From: CAWHOW01 sp050013795
Lineage (GTDB): Bacteria; Bacteroidota; Bacteroidia; Bacteroidales; CG2-30-32-10
Assembly: GCA_050013795.1 (NCBI GenBank)
Contig: JBEKEO010000003.1
Span: 1 to 48,623, forward strand
DNA: 48,623 nt
Direction: 5' to 3'
Made by a program: the position numbers and the translations under genes. The notes beneath the pieces are model-generated. The model made no database searches and was not told where the DNA came from. It worked only from the letters and a program-made list of their open reading frames with translations. Below, piece by piece: positions 26,875 to 35,460 of the stretch; the stretch's first letter is position 1, and each line of letters begins with the position of its first letter.

Positions 26875-27867
26875 GTGAAACAGGATAAAAACTTTAACAT
26901 TTTTAACATTTCAACTGAAGAAGAATTCAATATTCTGGCGCTTAAAATATTCCGGTTTCAATATTATTGTAATCCTGTCTATATGCATTATTCAGATATC
27001 ATTTGTATGGATATTAAACAAATTGCCAATTACAGACAGATACCCTTTTTACCAATAGAATTATTTAAAACACAAAAGATAATAAGTGGTAATGATCCTG
27101 TAAGCATAGTATTCGGGAGTAGCGGAACAACAGGGCAGTCAAGAAGCTTTCATTATGTTACTGACCTTGAAATATATGAAAAAAGTGCACTTGTTTCATT
27201 TGAAAAATTCTATGATAATATTACCGATTACACCATTCTTGCCATGCTGCCTTCTTATCTTGAGAGACAGGATTCATCGCTGGTATGGATGTGCAATCTG
27301 TTTATAAGTAAAAGCAATTTTAAGCAGGATAGCGGGTTTTACCTTAACAATCATGCAGATTTATTGCTAAAGTTGAAAAGCCTGGTTAACGAAAAGGAAC
27401 GCAAAGTATTATTATTAGGTGTTTCTTATACATTGCTTGACATTGCAGAAATGATTGACTTTCCTATTCCTAATGTTATTGTAATGGAAACCGGTGGAAT
27501 GAAAGGAATGCATAAAGAAATGGTAAGAGGGGAGTTGCATGAAATATTGTGTAAAAAAATGGGGATATCATCAGTCCATTCAGAATATGGAATGACAGAA
27601 ATATTATCGCAAGCATATTCGCAAGGAAAAGGGATTTTTAAATGCCCGCCATGGATGAAAGTGTTGACAAGGGAAATGAACGACCCTCTGTCGATTTCCC
27701 CTGTAGGAAAAACAGGATGTATAAATATTATCGACCTGGCAAACATTAATTCCTGTTCGTTTATAGCAACACAGGATATGGGGAAGTGCAATGAAGACGG
27801 GACATTTGAAATAAGTGGGCGTTCTGATAACAGCGACATAAGAGGTTGTAATCTTTTACATCCATAA
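26875..27867 (+). CDS. LuxE-like acyl-protein synthetase / acyltransferase
   Basis: The protein resembles LuxE and related adenylating acyl-protein synthetases. The AMP-binding loop is SIVFGSSGTTGQSRSF, and later blocks are VIVMETGGMKG and SEYGMTEILSQAY, the order seen in the ANL superfamily. The N-terminus is short (FNISTEEEFNILALKIFRFQY), as in LuxE. The start is a GTG at 26875. It encodes 330 residues. No luxCDAB genes or acyl reductase lie nearby, so bioluminescence is not implied. In Bacteroidota such proteins are more often tied to surface polysaccharide or lipid modification, which is an inference here. It is monocistronic by spacing. Confidence 0.8.
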   Translation: MKQDKNFNIFNISTEEEFNILALKIFRFQYYCNPVYMHYSDIICMDIKQIANYRQIPFLPIELFKTQKIISGNDPVSIVFGSSGTTGQSRSFHYVTDLEIYEKSALVSFEKFYDNITDYTILAMLPSYLERQDSSLVWMCNLFISKSNFKQDSGFYLNNHADLLLKLKSLVNEKERKVLLLGVSYTLLDIAEMIDFPIPNVIVMETGGMKGMHKEMVRGELHEILCKKMGISSVHSEYGMTEILSQAYSQGKGIFKCPPWMKVLTREMNDPLSISPVGKTGCINIIDLANINSCSFIATQDMGKCNEDGTFEISGRSDNSDIRGCNLLHP

Positions 27868-27996
27868 TGGTTAGGAGAAATTTGTGAATCCATTCTGGTT
27901 CGCTAATCTTTGATTAATAATTTTAATCAAACTCATCTAAGATACCCTTAATATATTATTATTACGCATTCGATTTTTTTATTATTTAAAAATACT

Positions 27997-28004
27997 TAAT
28001 TTTG
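27997..28004 (+). promoter_or_regulatory. -7 element ahead of the EF-G paralogue
   Basis: TAATTTTG matches TAnnTTTG exactly, 54 bases upstream of the start. No convincing -33 box lies 19-21 bases before it. That would fit an activator-dependent promoter but does not show one. Confidence 0.5.
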
Positions 28005-28058
28005 CCGTCCTTATAAAAAACAATCAATTAATATAATATATAACAATCCATTACAAAA

Positions 28059-30194
28059 ATGAAGGTATATCAAACGAACGAGATAAGAAATATTGTGCTG
28101 ATAGGCGGTGCAAAATCGGGTAAAACCACCCTTGGCGAGGCTATGCTGTTCGAAGGCGGAGTGATCAGCAGAAGAGGTACAGTTGAAGATAAGAATACCG
28201 TTTCGGATTACAGGGACATAGAACTGGAACGCCAGAACTCCATTTCATCAACAGTGTTGTATGCTGAATTAGAAGGGAAAAAGATCAATATAATTGATGC
28301 CCCCGGTTTTGATGATTTCGTAGGCGAAGTGGTTGCCGCGCTTAAAGTTTGCGATACCGCTATTATGGTGGTTAATACCCAGAACGGAGTTGAAGTAGGA
28401 ACTGAAATTACATGGAGATATACCAATAGTAATCATTCGCCAGTTGTTTTTGCCATGAACCAGATGGATCATGAAAAAGCAAACTTTGATGAAACCATGC
28501 GTCAATTGAAGCAATTTTTCGGTGATAAAGTAATCCCGGTGCAGTATCCTGTTAATCCCGGTTCCGGCTTCAATACCATTATCGATATATTGAAAATGAA
28601 GCAGTATAAATTTACTCCCGGATCGGCTAAAGCCGAAATTACCGATATTCCTGCTTCTGAAAAAGATAAAGCGGCCAATCTTCACTCAAAACTTGTTGAA
28701 GCTGCAGCCGAGAGCGATGAAAAGCTGATGGAAAAATTCTTCGAGGCAGGCACGCTTACTGAAGAAGAATTACTGAAAGGTTTAAAACAGGGTATCATTA
28801 AAAGAGATGTTTATCCGGTTCTTTGTATATCCGGCAAACAGGATACGGGAGTAGCACGCTTTATGCAGTTTATCTGCGAATTTTGCCCTGCGCCAAACGA
28901 GATGCCCGCACATAAGAGTTCAGAAGGTAAAGATATCAAATGCCTTTCCTCCGAACCCGTAGCAGCCCTTATTTTCAAAACTTCCATTGAACCGCATATC
29001 GGACAGGTTTCATTCTTTAAACTGTATTCAGGCGAGATTACAGAAGGCATGGATCTGGTAAACTCCTTCAACGGCTCTAAAGAAAGGTTCTCCCAGCTAT
29101 TTGCTGCAGCTGGAAAAACGCGCAACAAGGTTGAAAAGATAGTGGCAGGCGATATTGCTGCGACTATAAAACTAAAGGATGTTCATACGAATAATTCGAT
29201 GGTGTCTCCTAAGAATTCAGGATATATGATCGAGCCTATCGTTTATCCAGAACCAAAATTTAGAACTGCTGTAAGGGCAAAAAATCAAAGCGATGATGAA
29301 AAGCTTGGAGGTATTTTGCGTGTTGTTCACGAAGAAGATCCTACAGTTCTGTTCGAACAATCAGCAGAACTCAGGCAACTTATTGTTATGGGACAAGGCG
29401 AACTCCAGCTTACCGTATTGAAATGGAGAATTGAGAACTTAGATAAAATAGAGATAGAATATTTCGCACCTAAAATTCCTTACAGGGAAACCATCACCAA
29501 ATCGGCGAAATCATCTTACCGTCATAAAAAACAATCCGGTGGTTCCGGACAGTTTGGTGAAGTATATATGATGATTGAGCCTTATTTTGAAGGAAAAGAA
29601 GACCAGAAAGAATTCCCGATCAGGGGAAGGGACGAGATTAACCTTAACTGGGGCGGAAAATTATATTTTCATAACTGCATAGTGGGTGGTGCTATTGACG
29701 CACGTTTCCTGCCGGCTATTCTTAAAGGTATCATGGAGAAAATAGAGCAAGGTCCTTTAACAGGCTCTTATGCGCGTGACATTGTTGTTAGTGTCTATGA
29801 CGGAAAGATGCATCCAGTAGATTCCAATGAAATTTCTTTCAGGCTGGCAGGACGTAACGCCTTTAAAGAAGCATTTAAAAACGCCGCTCCAAAAATCCTT
29901 GAGCCTATATATGAAGTAGAGGTCATTATGCCTTCCGACAGGATGGGTGATGTAATGACCGACCTGCAGGGCAGAAGAGCTATTGTTCTTGGCATGGACA
30001 GCGAAGGAAATTACCAGAAGATAAAGGCTCGTGTTCCATTGGCTGAAATGAACCGCTATTCAACAGCTTTGAGTTCTGTAACCAGTGGCCGTGCCACATA
30101 CGGAATGAAATTCGCCGATTATCAGCAAGTACCGGGCGACGTGCAGGAACAACTACTCAAAGCTTACGAAGCAGAATCGAAAGACGAAGAATAA
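28059..30194 (+). CDS. fusA2: Elongation factor G paralogue (EF-G2 type) with substituted catalytic His
   Basis: The protein has the full EF-G domain order (G, II, III, IV, V) over 711 residues. The P-loop is GGAKSGKTT at residues 16-24, and the NKxD motif is NQMD at 134-137. The switch I RGIT motif is changed to RQNSI at 58-62. Switch II reads DAPGFDDF at 80-87 in place of DTPGHVDF, so the histidine that positions the hydrolytic water is Phe84. Domain IV keeps GGSGQFGEVY and the later GPLTGSYARDIVVSVYDG. In Bacteroides an EF-G2 paralogue lacking GTPase activity has been described as acting under carbon starvation; this gene fits that type. No ribosomal protein or tuf genes flank it, which also argues against the housekeeping copy. 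Confidence 0.9.
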   Translation: MKVYQTNEIRNIVLIGGAKSGKTTLGEAMLFEGGVISRRGTVEDKNTVSDYRDIELERQNSISSTVLYAELEGKKINIIDAPGFDDFVGEVVAALKVCDTAIMVVNTQNGVEVGTEITWRYTNSNHSPVVFAMNQMDHEKANFDETMRQLKQFFGDKVIPVQYPVNPGSGFNTIIDILKMKQYKFTPGSAKAEITDIPASEKDKAANLHSKLVEAAAESDEKLMEKFFEAGTLTEEELLKGLKQGIIKRDVYPVLCISGKQDTGVARFMQFICEFCPAPNEMPAHKSSEGKDIKCLSSEPVAALIFKTSIEPHIGQVSFFKLYSGEITEGMDLVNSFNGSKERFSQLFAAAGKTRNKVEKIVAGDIAATIKLKDVHTNNSMVSPKNSGYMIEPIVYPEPKFRTAVRAKNQSDDEKLGGILRVVHEEDPTVLFEQSAELRQLIVMGQGELQLTVLKWRIENLDKIEIEYFAPKIPYRETITKSAKSSYRHKKQSGGSGQFGEVYMMIEPYFEGKEDQKEFPIRGRDEINLNWGGKLYFHNCIVGGAIDARFLPAILKGIMEKIEQGPLTGSYARDIVVSVYDGKMHPVDSNEISFRLAGRNAFKEAFKNAAPKILEPIYEVEVIMPSDRMGDVMTDLQGRRAIVLGMDSEGNYQKIKARVPLAEMNRYSTALSSVTSGRATYGMKFADYQQVPGDVQEQLLKAYEAESKDEE

Positions 30195-30213
30195 TCATAA
30201 ATATTTTGATAAT

Positions 30214-30246
30214 AAAAAACGCCTTGAATGTTCAAGGCGTTTTTCT
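30214..30246 (+). terminator. Intrinsic terminator between the EF-G paralogue and rnhA
   Basis: GCCTTGA pairs with TCAAGGC around ATGT, extended by AAAAAC/GTTTTT. The A-run and T-run make it work on both strands, so it can end both convergent genes. Confidence 0.93.
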
Positions 30247-30247
30247 T

Positions 30248-30727
30248 TTAAAAGATTACCGTGTCTTCTTTCATTTCCTCGTATCCTTTATCAGTCAACA
30301 AATCTGGCATGGATGAGGCTTCAACGGCAAGTTTATCACAGATATTATTCTCAGCATTGTTGGCATGTCCTTTTACCCAAACAAAGCGTACATTGTGCTT
30401 TTTATACGCATCCAGAAAACGAAGCCATAGATCAACATTCTTTTTCTTTTTGAAATTCTTCTTTACCCATTCCCGCAACCATCCTTTTTCTATCGCCTCA
30501 ACCACGTACTTGGAATCGGAATAAACGGTCACATCGCAACCTTCAACTTTTAAAGCTTCAAGCGCAACGATAACGCTCAGCAGCTCCATGCGGTTGTTGG
30601 TAGTAAGGCTATATCCCTGTGATATTTCCTTGCGGTGCTTACCCGAAATCAATACAATGCCATATCCGCCGGGACCCGGGTTACCACGGGCGCTGCCATC
30701 AGTGTATATTGTTATTGGTTGAGACAT
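30248..30727 (-). CDS. rnhA: Ribonuclease HI
   Basis: RNase HI degrades RNA in RNA-DNA hybrids such as Okazaki primers and R-loops. The first carboxylate is D10 in IYTDGSARGNPGPGG, the second E48 in NRMELLSV, the third D71 in VYSDSKYV. The last lies in the NNICDKLA segment, after the His-containing KGHANNAE loop. The basic handle is present (GWLREWVKKNFKKKKN). At 159 residues it has normal length. The gene starts only seven bases before the outer end of the DUF559 element, so the element's insertion may have replaced its native upstream region. Confidence 0.95.
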   Translation of the reverse strand: MSQPITIYTDGSARGNPGPGGYGIVLISGKHRKEISQGYSLTTNNRMELLSVIVALEALKVEGCDVTVYSDSKYVVEAIEKGWLREWVKKNFKKKKNVDLWLRFLDAYKKHNVRFVWVKGHANNAENNICDKLAVEASSMPDLLTDKGYEEMKEDTVIF

Positions 30728-30733
30728 TTTCCA

Positions 30734-31236
30734 GATTTGTCCCCCCTTGAGGGGGGCATGGGGGGTGAGAAATTACTTCTCAGCCACCTTTTAAATTGTA
30801 CTTATATTATTTTTTAATTCGAATTCATCAATATAGCTTTCTATTTCCATACAAACATTATCAATATTGTGCTTCACTTGTTGCTCGCTAAATCGTAATG
30901 TGACAAATCCAAACTGTTTTAAAAACTCATCTCTTTTAATATCCTTATTATGTTTAAACGAATGTGAGTACCCATCAATCTCAATTATCAGGTTCAGCTT
31001 TTTGCACATAAAATCCGCAATAAAACTGCCTACGGGTCTTTGTCTTAAAAAATGATAACCACGCATTTTGCCCGCACGAAGCAATTCGCACCAAATCCTT
31101 ATTTCGCCCTTTGTCGAGTTGTTTCTTAATTCACGGGCATTTAATTTCAGGTCTTTGTTATAATGGAAATTTGAATGCACAGCATTTTCGTTTACTCATC
31201 CCCCTGTATCCCCCTTCTAAGGGGGACCAACAAATC
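30734..31236. mobile_element. Small element with terminal inverted repeats carrying a DUF559 gene
   Basis: The left end (30734-30769) reads GATTTGT, then CCCCCCTTGA, GGGGGGCATG and GGGGGTGAG. The right end, read as reverse complement of 31195-31236, gives GATTTGTTGGT, CCCCCTTAGAA, GGGGGATACA and GGGGGATGAG. They align over about 36-40 bases with a few small gaps, and each half can fold on itself through its C-run and G-run. The only gene inside is the DUF559 gene. No transposase and no clear target duplication is seen. The right end overlaps the stop codon region of the next gene (stop 31235-31237). Confidence 0.65.
30791..31180 (-). CDS. DUF559 domain protein (Vsr-like endonuclease fold)
   Basis: The 129-residue protein has the DUF559 signature: LKLNARELRNNSTKGEIRIW, then HFLRQRPVGSFIADFMC and LIIEIDGYSH. 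The Asp and the ExD pair fit a PD-(D/E)xK nuclease core of the very-short-patch-repair type. Biochemical activity of DUF559 proteins is poorly known to me. The start is a GTG at 31180; an in-frame stop just upstream excludes a longer version. It lies inside an element with inverted repeats at both ends and has no partner methylase, so it may be a selfish or repair-type nuclease. Confidence 0.82.
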   Translation of the reverse strand: MHSNFHYNKDLKLNARELRNNSTKGEIRIWCELLRAGKMRGYHFLRQRPVGSFIADFMCKKLNLIIEIDGYSHSFKHNKDIKRDEFLKQFGFVTLRFSEQQVKHNIDNVCMEIESYIDEFELKNNISTI

Positions 31237-31957
31237 AGGGTTTTGTAATTTTAGTGAGAAGAGTGTAGCCTGCCAGCTTGCCATTCTTATCGAAAGATTG
31301 ACTTTTTACCATGCCGGTTCCGGCTGCATAATATTCAATTGATTTCATAGTAATAGGAATTGTCATTCCCATTACTATATTTTCCATTTTAAAGTCCTGT
31401 GTTATCTTATAACAATTAAATGTTCCGGCAGCAGTTGTTACGCTTTCCTGCGATGCAACTACCCTATTGGTGATATTTATTTTCATCGTTGAAAATAATG
31501 TGCCATTGTTGTAAACAGTAACTGTAACGCTGGCATCTTTCAATGTCATCCCTACAGTTAGAGTTTGCGGAATTTCAAGCTGGCCTGCATCTGTCTTAAC
31601 CGACATGTTTTTCCACTGATCCTGTGATTGCTGGGGAACATAGCTTTTCATATCAACAAAGATGCTTCCTCCCGAACATTTAACGGAACAGGAAGATGTG
31701 TTGGTTACTGCATCTTTTTTATCTTTTGCAGTTGATTGTATTGAGGCCGAAGTTCCATCTGTCGTCGTTACAACATTAGAAATAGTACTAGTAGTTGTTC
31801 CCGTTAATTGGTCATTGGCGTTATACGAGGCCATTTCAATTACGGCGCCATTTACCATGGGGTAATACAAACCGCAGTTCTGAGATTTTACTATGCCTGA
31901 AAAACACATGATGAACAGGCCGAGAAACATTGCAATGTAAGTTTTTCTTGTTTTCAT
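31235..31957 (-). CDS. Secreted protein resembling DUF3108/TapB-like family
   Basis: The signal peptide is YIAMFLGLFIMCFSGIVKSQ, followed by CGLYYPMVNGAVIEMASYN. The beta-rich mature part of about 215 residues contains TSTISNVVTTTDGTSASIQS, VAAQ-like hydrophilic strands, and TAAGTFNCYKITQDF, which matches a pattern I know from DUF3108-like and TapB-family proteins in Bacteroidota. It ends SFDKNGKLAGYTLLTKI. Function is unknown. Its stop codon overlaps the outer end of the DUF559 element, so the last residue or two may have been changed by the insertion. Confidence 0.7.
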   Translation of the reverse strand: MKTRKTYIAMFLGLFIMCFSGIVKSQNCGLYYPMVNGAVIEMASYNANDQLTGTTTSTISNVVTTTDGTSASIQSTAKDKKDAVTNTSSCSVKCSGGSIFVDMKSYVPQQSQDQWKNMSVKTDAGQLEIPQTLTVGMTLKDASVTVTVYNNGTLFSTMKINITNRVVASQESVTTAAGTFNCYKITQDFKMENIVMGMTIPITMKSIEYYAAGTGMVKSQSFDKNGKLAGYTLLTKITKP

Positions 31958-32010
31958 ATTATGTAAATTTTTATAAGGTTATTTAATTGCACAAATATCG
32001 TAATATATTA

Positions 32011-33153
32011 TTAATTCATCATCTTTTCCAGCCAGGCATTTAAATCGTCGGTAGTTAACTTGTGATGCATGCCTGAAACCTTATTCAGTATCATGGTATC
32101 CAGTATCTGCTGCCGCTTGTCATTGCTTATGCCGGCTTCTTCAAGCCGTACAGGGCATTCGATCTTCTTAAAGAATTCTTCCAGTTTGCTAATGGTATCT
32201 TCAGCTGTTTTTACGTTAAAAATGTTCTTGCCTAAAAAGGCTATCCTTTTAGGAATGCGGTCTTTCATCAGTTTAAGCCATGCGGGGTAAGCAATAGTTA
32301 AGGATGCACCATGAGGAATGTCATATAACAACGATAAAACATGCCCGGCATCGTGCACGCCCCACTCTCCTCCTGCCCTGCCTGCCATAGTAATACCATT
32401 CAAAGCAAGAGTGGCAGCATAAAGAATATTTTCGCGGAGTGCATAGTTCTTTAAATCATCTAGTAAAGCGGGACCGTTCTCCATAGCTTCCTTTATAATG
32501 GCGAAAACTATCCTGTCGGACAGGGATGCATCGCTTTTGCCGAAATACGCTTCAAGGCAGTGAGCAATAAGGTCGGCTATTCCGTAGGCAGTATAATTTT
32601 TAGGAACCGTAACAGTGAATTCGGGATCGAGGAAGGAATGCTTCGGAAAGCACAAAGGATTACCCCACCCCAGCTTTTGCTTGCTTTTATGGTTTTGCAG
32701 AACGGCAAAGGGGTTCATCTCTGTACCGGTAGCGGCAAGAGTTAGAACGACGATAAGCGGAATGGCTTTCTCAGGCTTTTTCAGTCCGCTGTAGAAATCC
32801 CATGCGCTGTGCGAAACAGGTATGGTAATGGATATTATCTTGGCCGAATCTATCACGCTGCCGCCGCCCACGGCAAGCACCACATCTACATTGCTGTTGC
32901 GGCCAAGCCTTGATGCGGCATCCACATCCTCCACACCCGGGTTGGGTTTTATGCCACAGTATTCGAACAATTCGGCATTGATGCTTTTTAACTGCGACTT
33001 TACCTTATTATAAATACCGTTCTCCTTAATAGAGTTCTTGCCGTATACCAGCAATACCCTTTTCCCGTAAACAGTAATGGTTTTGCCCAGGTCGTTTATA
33101 ATATTGCTTCCGAAATGTAATTTAACGGGGTTGTATAATACAAAGTTTTCCAT
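32011..33153 (-). CDS. Iron-containing alcohol dehydrogenase (butanol dehydrogenase/YqhD-like)
   Basis: A group III metal-dependent alcohol dehydrogenase that reduces short-chain aldehydes, with NADPH as the probable cofactor. The start at ATG 33153 yields ENFVLYNPVKLHFGSN, the normal N-terminus; the ATG at 33180 adds nine residues without homology. The nucleotide-binding motif is AVGGGSVIDSAK, and ATGTEMNPFAVL follows. Metal ligands lie in GIADLIAHCLEAYF and in GVHDAGHVLSLLYDIPHGASL (two parts: GVHDAGHVLSLLYD, IPHGASL). The length of 380 residues is typical. The upstream gap of 275 bp holds interspersed repeats and no other gene. Confidence 0.93.
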   Translation of the reverse strand: MENFVLYNPVKLHFGSNIINDLGKTITVYGKRVLLVYGKNSIKENGIYNKVKSQLKSINAELFEYCGIKPNPGVEDVDAASRLGRNSNVDVVLAVGGGSVIDSAKIISITIPVSHSAWDFYSGLKKPEKAIPLIVVLTLAATGTEMNPFAVLQNHKSKQKLGWGNPLCFPKHSFLDPEFTVTVPKNYTAYGIADLIAHCLEAYFGKSDASLSDRIVFAIIKEAMENGPALLDDLKNYALRENILYAATLALNGITMAGRAGGEWGVHDAGHVLSLLYDIPHGASLTIAYPAWLKLMKDRIPKRIAFLGKNIFNVKTAEDTISKLEEFFKKIECPVRLEEAGISNDKRQQILDTMILNKVSGMHHKLTTDDLNAWLEKMMN

Positions 33154-33207
33154 TTGAGTGTTGGCTATAATACTTTGCAAAGATATAATTGTATTCGTAT
33201 TTTATAA

Positions 33208-33341
33208 CACAGAGTTACACTGAGTCCGCCGCGGCGGAGCACAGAGGTACACAGAGAAAGGGTTATCGGTAAACGGTTATCAGTTTTACCGTTCACTGTT
33301 GACTGATTACTGTTCACCTTCCTACTGCTGCTGCCTGACTT
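33208..33341. repeat. Cluster of interspersed repeat fragments
   Basis: CACAGAGTTACACTGAG and CACAGAGGTACACAGAG flank a perfect 14-base palindrome TCCGCCGCGGCGGA at 33225-33238. Then come GGTAAACGGT (33268-33277) and GTTATCAGT (33276-33284), words also present inside the propeller gene at 15808-15831. After these there are repeats of GTTCACTGTTGACTG type and a CTGCTGCTGCCTGAC word related to the 15.5-kb repeat. Confidence 0.65.
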
Positions 33342-33398
33342 ATTCTTTTACAAACCTCCTTTCCTTTTCCTAAATGTTAATAACATTAGTACGAAAAA

Positions 33399-33430
33399 TT
33401 TGACATTGCATTATTAACGTTTTAAATTTA
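33399..33430 (+). promoter_or_regulatory. Promoter of the 33456 gene
   Basis: TTTG at 33399-33402 and TAAATTTA at 33423-33430, 20 bases apart, match the Bacteroidota promoter except for the last base. The start codon is 26 bases downstream. Confidence 0.6.
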
Positions 33431-33455
33431 CACTCTAAATATATAAAAACCACCT

Positions 33456-34250
33456 ATGAAAAAGACCACACTCCTTATTTTTATAATTATTTGCAGCAGC
33501 TTATTGCAAGCACAAAACACAAACCCCATTCCTTGCCCCACTGATAAAAATAATAATAAATGGGGTGTTGGTGTGCAGGTAAACACGATTGATAACCTAC
33601 CCCCTTTAGGTAATGGAGCTATACTTGATGAAAGATGTTTGTTAGGGGCAGTTCAAAAAGATAAATCTTTTTCTTTCGGATTGCTTGGTAATTATATGCT
33701 AAAAGAAAACTGTGCATTGAATTTAAAAATTGGCTATACACAAAGAAATATTATTGAAGATAAATTACCTGATTTGCCAGATAGTAATTACATTATTAAT
33801 CATGTCGAAATAAAACAAGAAAAATTTAAAATTACTCCCGGAATACAGTGGTATATTAAGCAAAATAAGTTTATTTTTTATGGAGGATTCGATATGCCTT
33901 TTTCTTTATTTAATGAAATGACTATTTCTTCTCATGCTGATAGTTATACCAATAATACATTGTCTTATATTGAAGATGATATGATTACTGTTCCTGGTGG
34001 AATATCAGTAGGTATAGGTTCAATTATAGGATTTAATATTAAAATCACTAATCATATTTCAATTGGTTCAGATGCTTCGTTTGCTTTTCTATACTCAAAA
34101 ATAGGAAATGGGGAAACAATAACTACCATAACATCGTCCATCCCGGGAAACCCGTCGCAAACTACCACAACTAAAATCAAAGATTCTATACAAAAATTAG
34201 GTATATCTGGACTGCAAGGGGCATTTAATATTTCTTATTGGTTTAAATAA
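33456..34250 (+). CDS. Outer-membrane beta-barrel protein
   Basis: A 264-residue exported protein with signal peptide TLLIFIIICSSLLQAQ. The mature part shows alternating strands (KWGVGVQVNTI, SFGLLGNYML, CALNLKIGYTQRNI, FKITPGIQWYI, KFIFYGGFDMPFSLF, ITVPGGISVGIGSIIGFNIKI, split here at commas) and ends GAFNISYWFK with the aromatic C-terminus expected of a barrel. It resembles OmpA-type 8-stranded barrels. It is AT-rich, unlike the gene islet that follows. A second secreted-protein gene begins 39 bases after its stop, so the two may be cotranscribed. Confidence 0.75.
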   Translation: MKKTTLLIFIIICSSLLQAQNTNPIPCPTDKNNNKWGVGVQVNTIDNLPPLGNGAILDERCLLGAVQKDKSFSFGLLGNYMLKENCALNLKIGYTQRNIIEDKLPDLPDSNYIINHVEIKQEKFKITPGIQWYIKQNKFIFYGGFDMPFSLFNEMTISSHADSYTNNTLSYIEDDMITVPGGISVGIGSIIGFNIKITNHISIGSDASFAFLYSKIGNGETITTITSSIPGNPSQTTTTKIKDSIQKLGISGLQGAFNISYWFK

Positions 34251-34289
34251 ATTCTTTAAATATTATTCACAATTTTAAAACTAAAAACA

Positions 34290-34703
34290 ATGAAAAAGAA
34301 AATTAAAATTAAGACAATATTATTGTATGCAATGGTATTGTCGTTTTTTACTCAAAATAATTTTATTATTGCACAGAGTACTAATCCTAATTTTTGGGCA
34401 AAAAATGGTAATTCCGTATTAGGTGCTGGAAATACTTTTGGCACCTTTTATGCCGGACCAATAAATATTTTCACCAACAGTACTCAAAGAATGTTCATTG
34501 CAGATGGCGCTGGTATAGGAAGCGGTTTCATCGGCATTGGCAATGGTTTTACTACACCCACAAGCCGTTTGCATTTACGTGATGCAACAGGCCCAGTTCG
34601 CGCTCGCCTCCTGACGAGTGCAATATTGACTAATTACCTTTTACTTTCTTTATTTCACCAATGTTTTTATCCAGTCGCTCCAGGCGTGTTCGCCATCTTT
34701 TAA
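34290..34703 (+). pseudogene. Truncated secreted protein gene cut by the FN3/array module
   Basis: The first 107 or so residues look genuine: signal peptide ILLYAMVLSFFTQNNFIIAQ, then FWAKNGNSVLGAGNTFGTFY, FTNSTQRMFIADGAGIG and the block PTSRLHLRDATG. That is the opening of long Bacteroidota surface proteins, which normally continue for hundreds of residues. After RDATG the reading frame leaves the family pattern and runs into the antisense 3' end of the FN3-like gene (from 34650), stopping at 34703. No continuation is found beyond the 21-bp array at 35.8 kb. The junction is near 34600. A deletion, an insertion or an assembly join would each explain it. Confidence 0.7.
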
Positions 34704-35387
34704 CACTACCATAAAACGGAACCACATCCATATTCCCGGCGTTAAGTCGGGCACAAGTGTGTTTCCTTTTATTGTATCGGGTAATGCAACAGGTGTTTTG
34801 CCCTCATCGTTGCTGCTTTCCCATTTTACAGAGTAACGCCTGTCGCCATTCGTAGCTTTCTTCACGTTTATCGAAAGTTTCACCGTTCCGCTAATCTCAG
34901 TGTTCTTCGCTGTAAAATCGCTCTTTGAATGAGGTTCGCGAAGACTCACATCAAAGCCCGAAATCTGTATAAGCGCCACGGCTTTCAGTGTGTCGTGCAG
35001 CTTATCGGCCAGAAACTGAACATAACCCTGCAAACCGTGTACATCATCCAGCACTGTTTGCATCTCCACATCGCGGGCAGTGGCAGTGCCTATGGCTTTT
35101 CTAAGGGCAGTGGTTTCGGCTGCATCAATAGCCTCAATATCGTTATCAAAAGTTCCACTATCTGCCACCGATATCGGAGGCGAGGGAAAACTGGATGCAT
35201 TCTCCTTCATACTTTGCCTGATAAGCTTCACTTTATTTATGAATTTGCCGTATGTTCGCAAGTTTCTTATATTCAACACGGCAAGCGCGCGCTTATCTTT
35301 TGCGTTTTTGGGAACGGTCATCATAACAATCACATTAACAAATCTGCCATAACCCACGCGGACGAATTTAATTCGGTTTTTTCTCAT
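34650..35387 (-). CDS. Fibronectin type III domain protein beside array B
   Basis: A 245-residue protein. It has a basic N-terminus (RKNRIKFVRVGYGRFVN) without a signal peptide, a low-complexity linker (SSFPSPPISVADSG), an Ala/Leu-rich helical hairpin (residues about 85-145: AIDAAETTALRKAIG, LQGYVQFLADKLHDT), then a fibronectin-III domain. The FN3 strands include YSVKWESSNDEG, LVPDLTPGIWMWFRFMVV and HAWSDWIKT, the last matching the W-S-D motif of the fold. The same architecture is seen at 2-757. Its coding start lies 73 bases from a 21-bp tandem array. One 60-base stretch in it is about 52% GC against about 27% in the preceding barrel gene, which suggests acquisition. The function is unknown; a cytoplasmic location is implied by the missing signal. 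Confidence 0.8.
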   Translation of the reverse strand: MRKNRIKFVRVGYGRFVNVIVMMTVPKNAKDKRALAVLNIRNLRTYGKFINKVKLIRQSMKENASSFPSPPISVADSGTFDNDIEAIDAAETTALRKAIGTATARDVEMQTVLDDVHGLQGYVQFLADKLHDTLKAVALIQISGFDVSLREPHSKSDFTAKNTEISGTVKLSINVKKATNGDRRYSVKWESSNDEGKTPVALPDTIKGNTLVPDLTPGIWMWFRFMVVLKDGEHAWSDWIKTLVK

Positions 35388-35460
35388 GTTTTAAGGGTTC
35401 TTTATTGATATATATTGTAATTTATTGGTTGTATGCATATTATGTAAGTTAAAAAAGGTA

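Noticed and set aside
26875..27867. Bioluminescence operon
   Set aside because: Only a LuxE-like protein is present; luxA, luxB, luxC and luxD counterparts are absent.
28059..30194. Tetracycline-resistance ribosomal protection protein (TetQ-type)
   Set aside because: The length and domain IV sequence are those of EF-G, and the altered switch regions would not suit a GTP-dependent protection protein.
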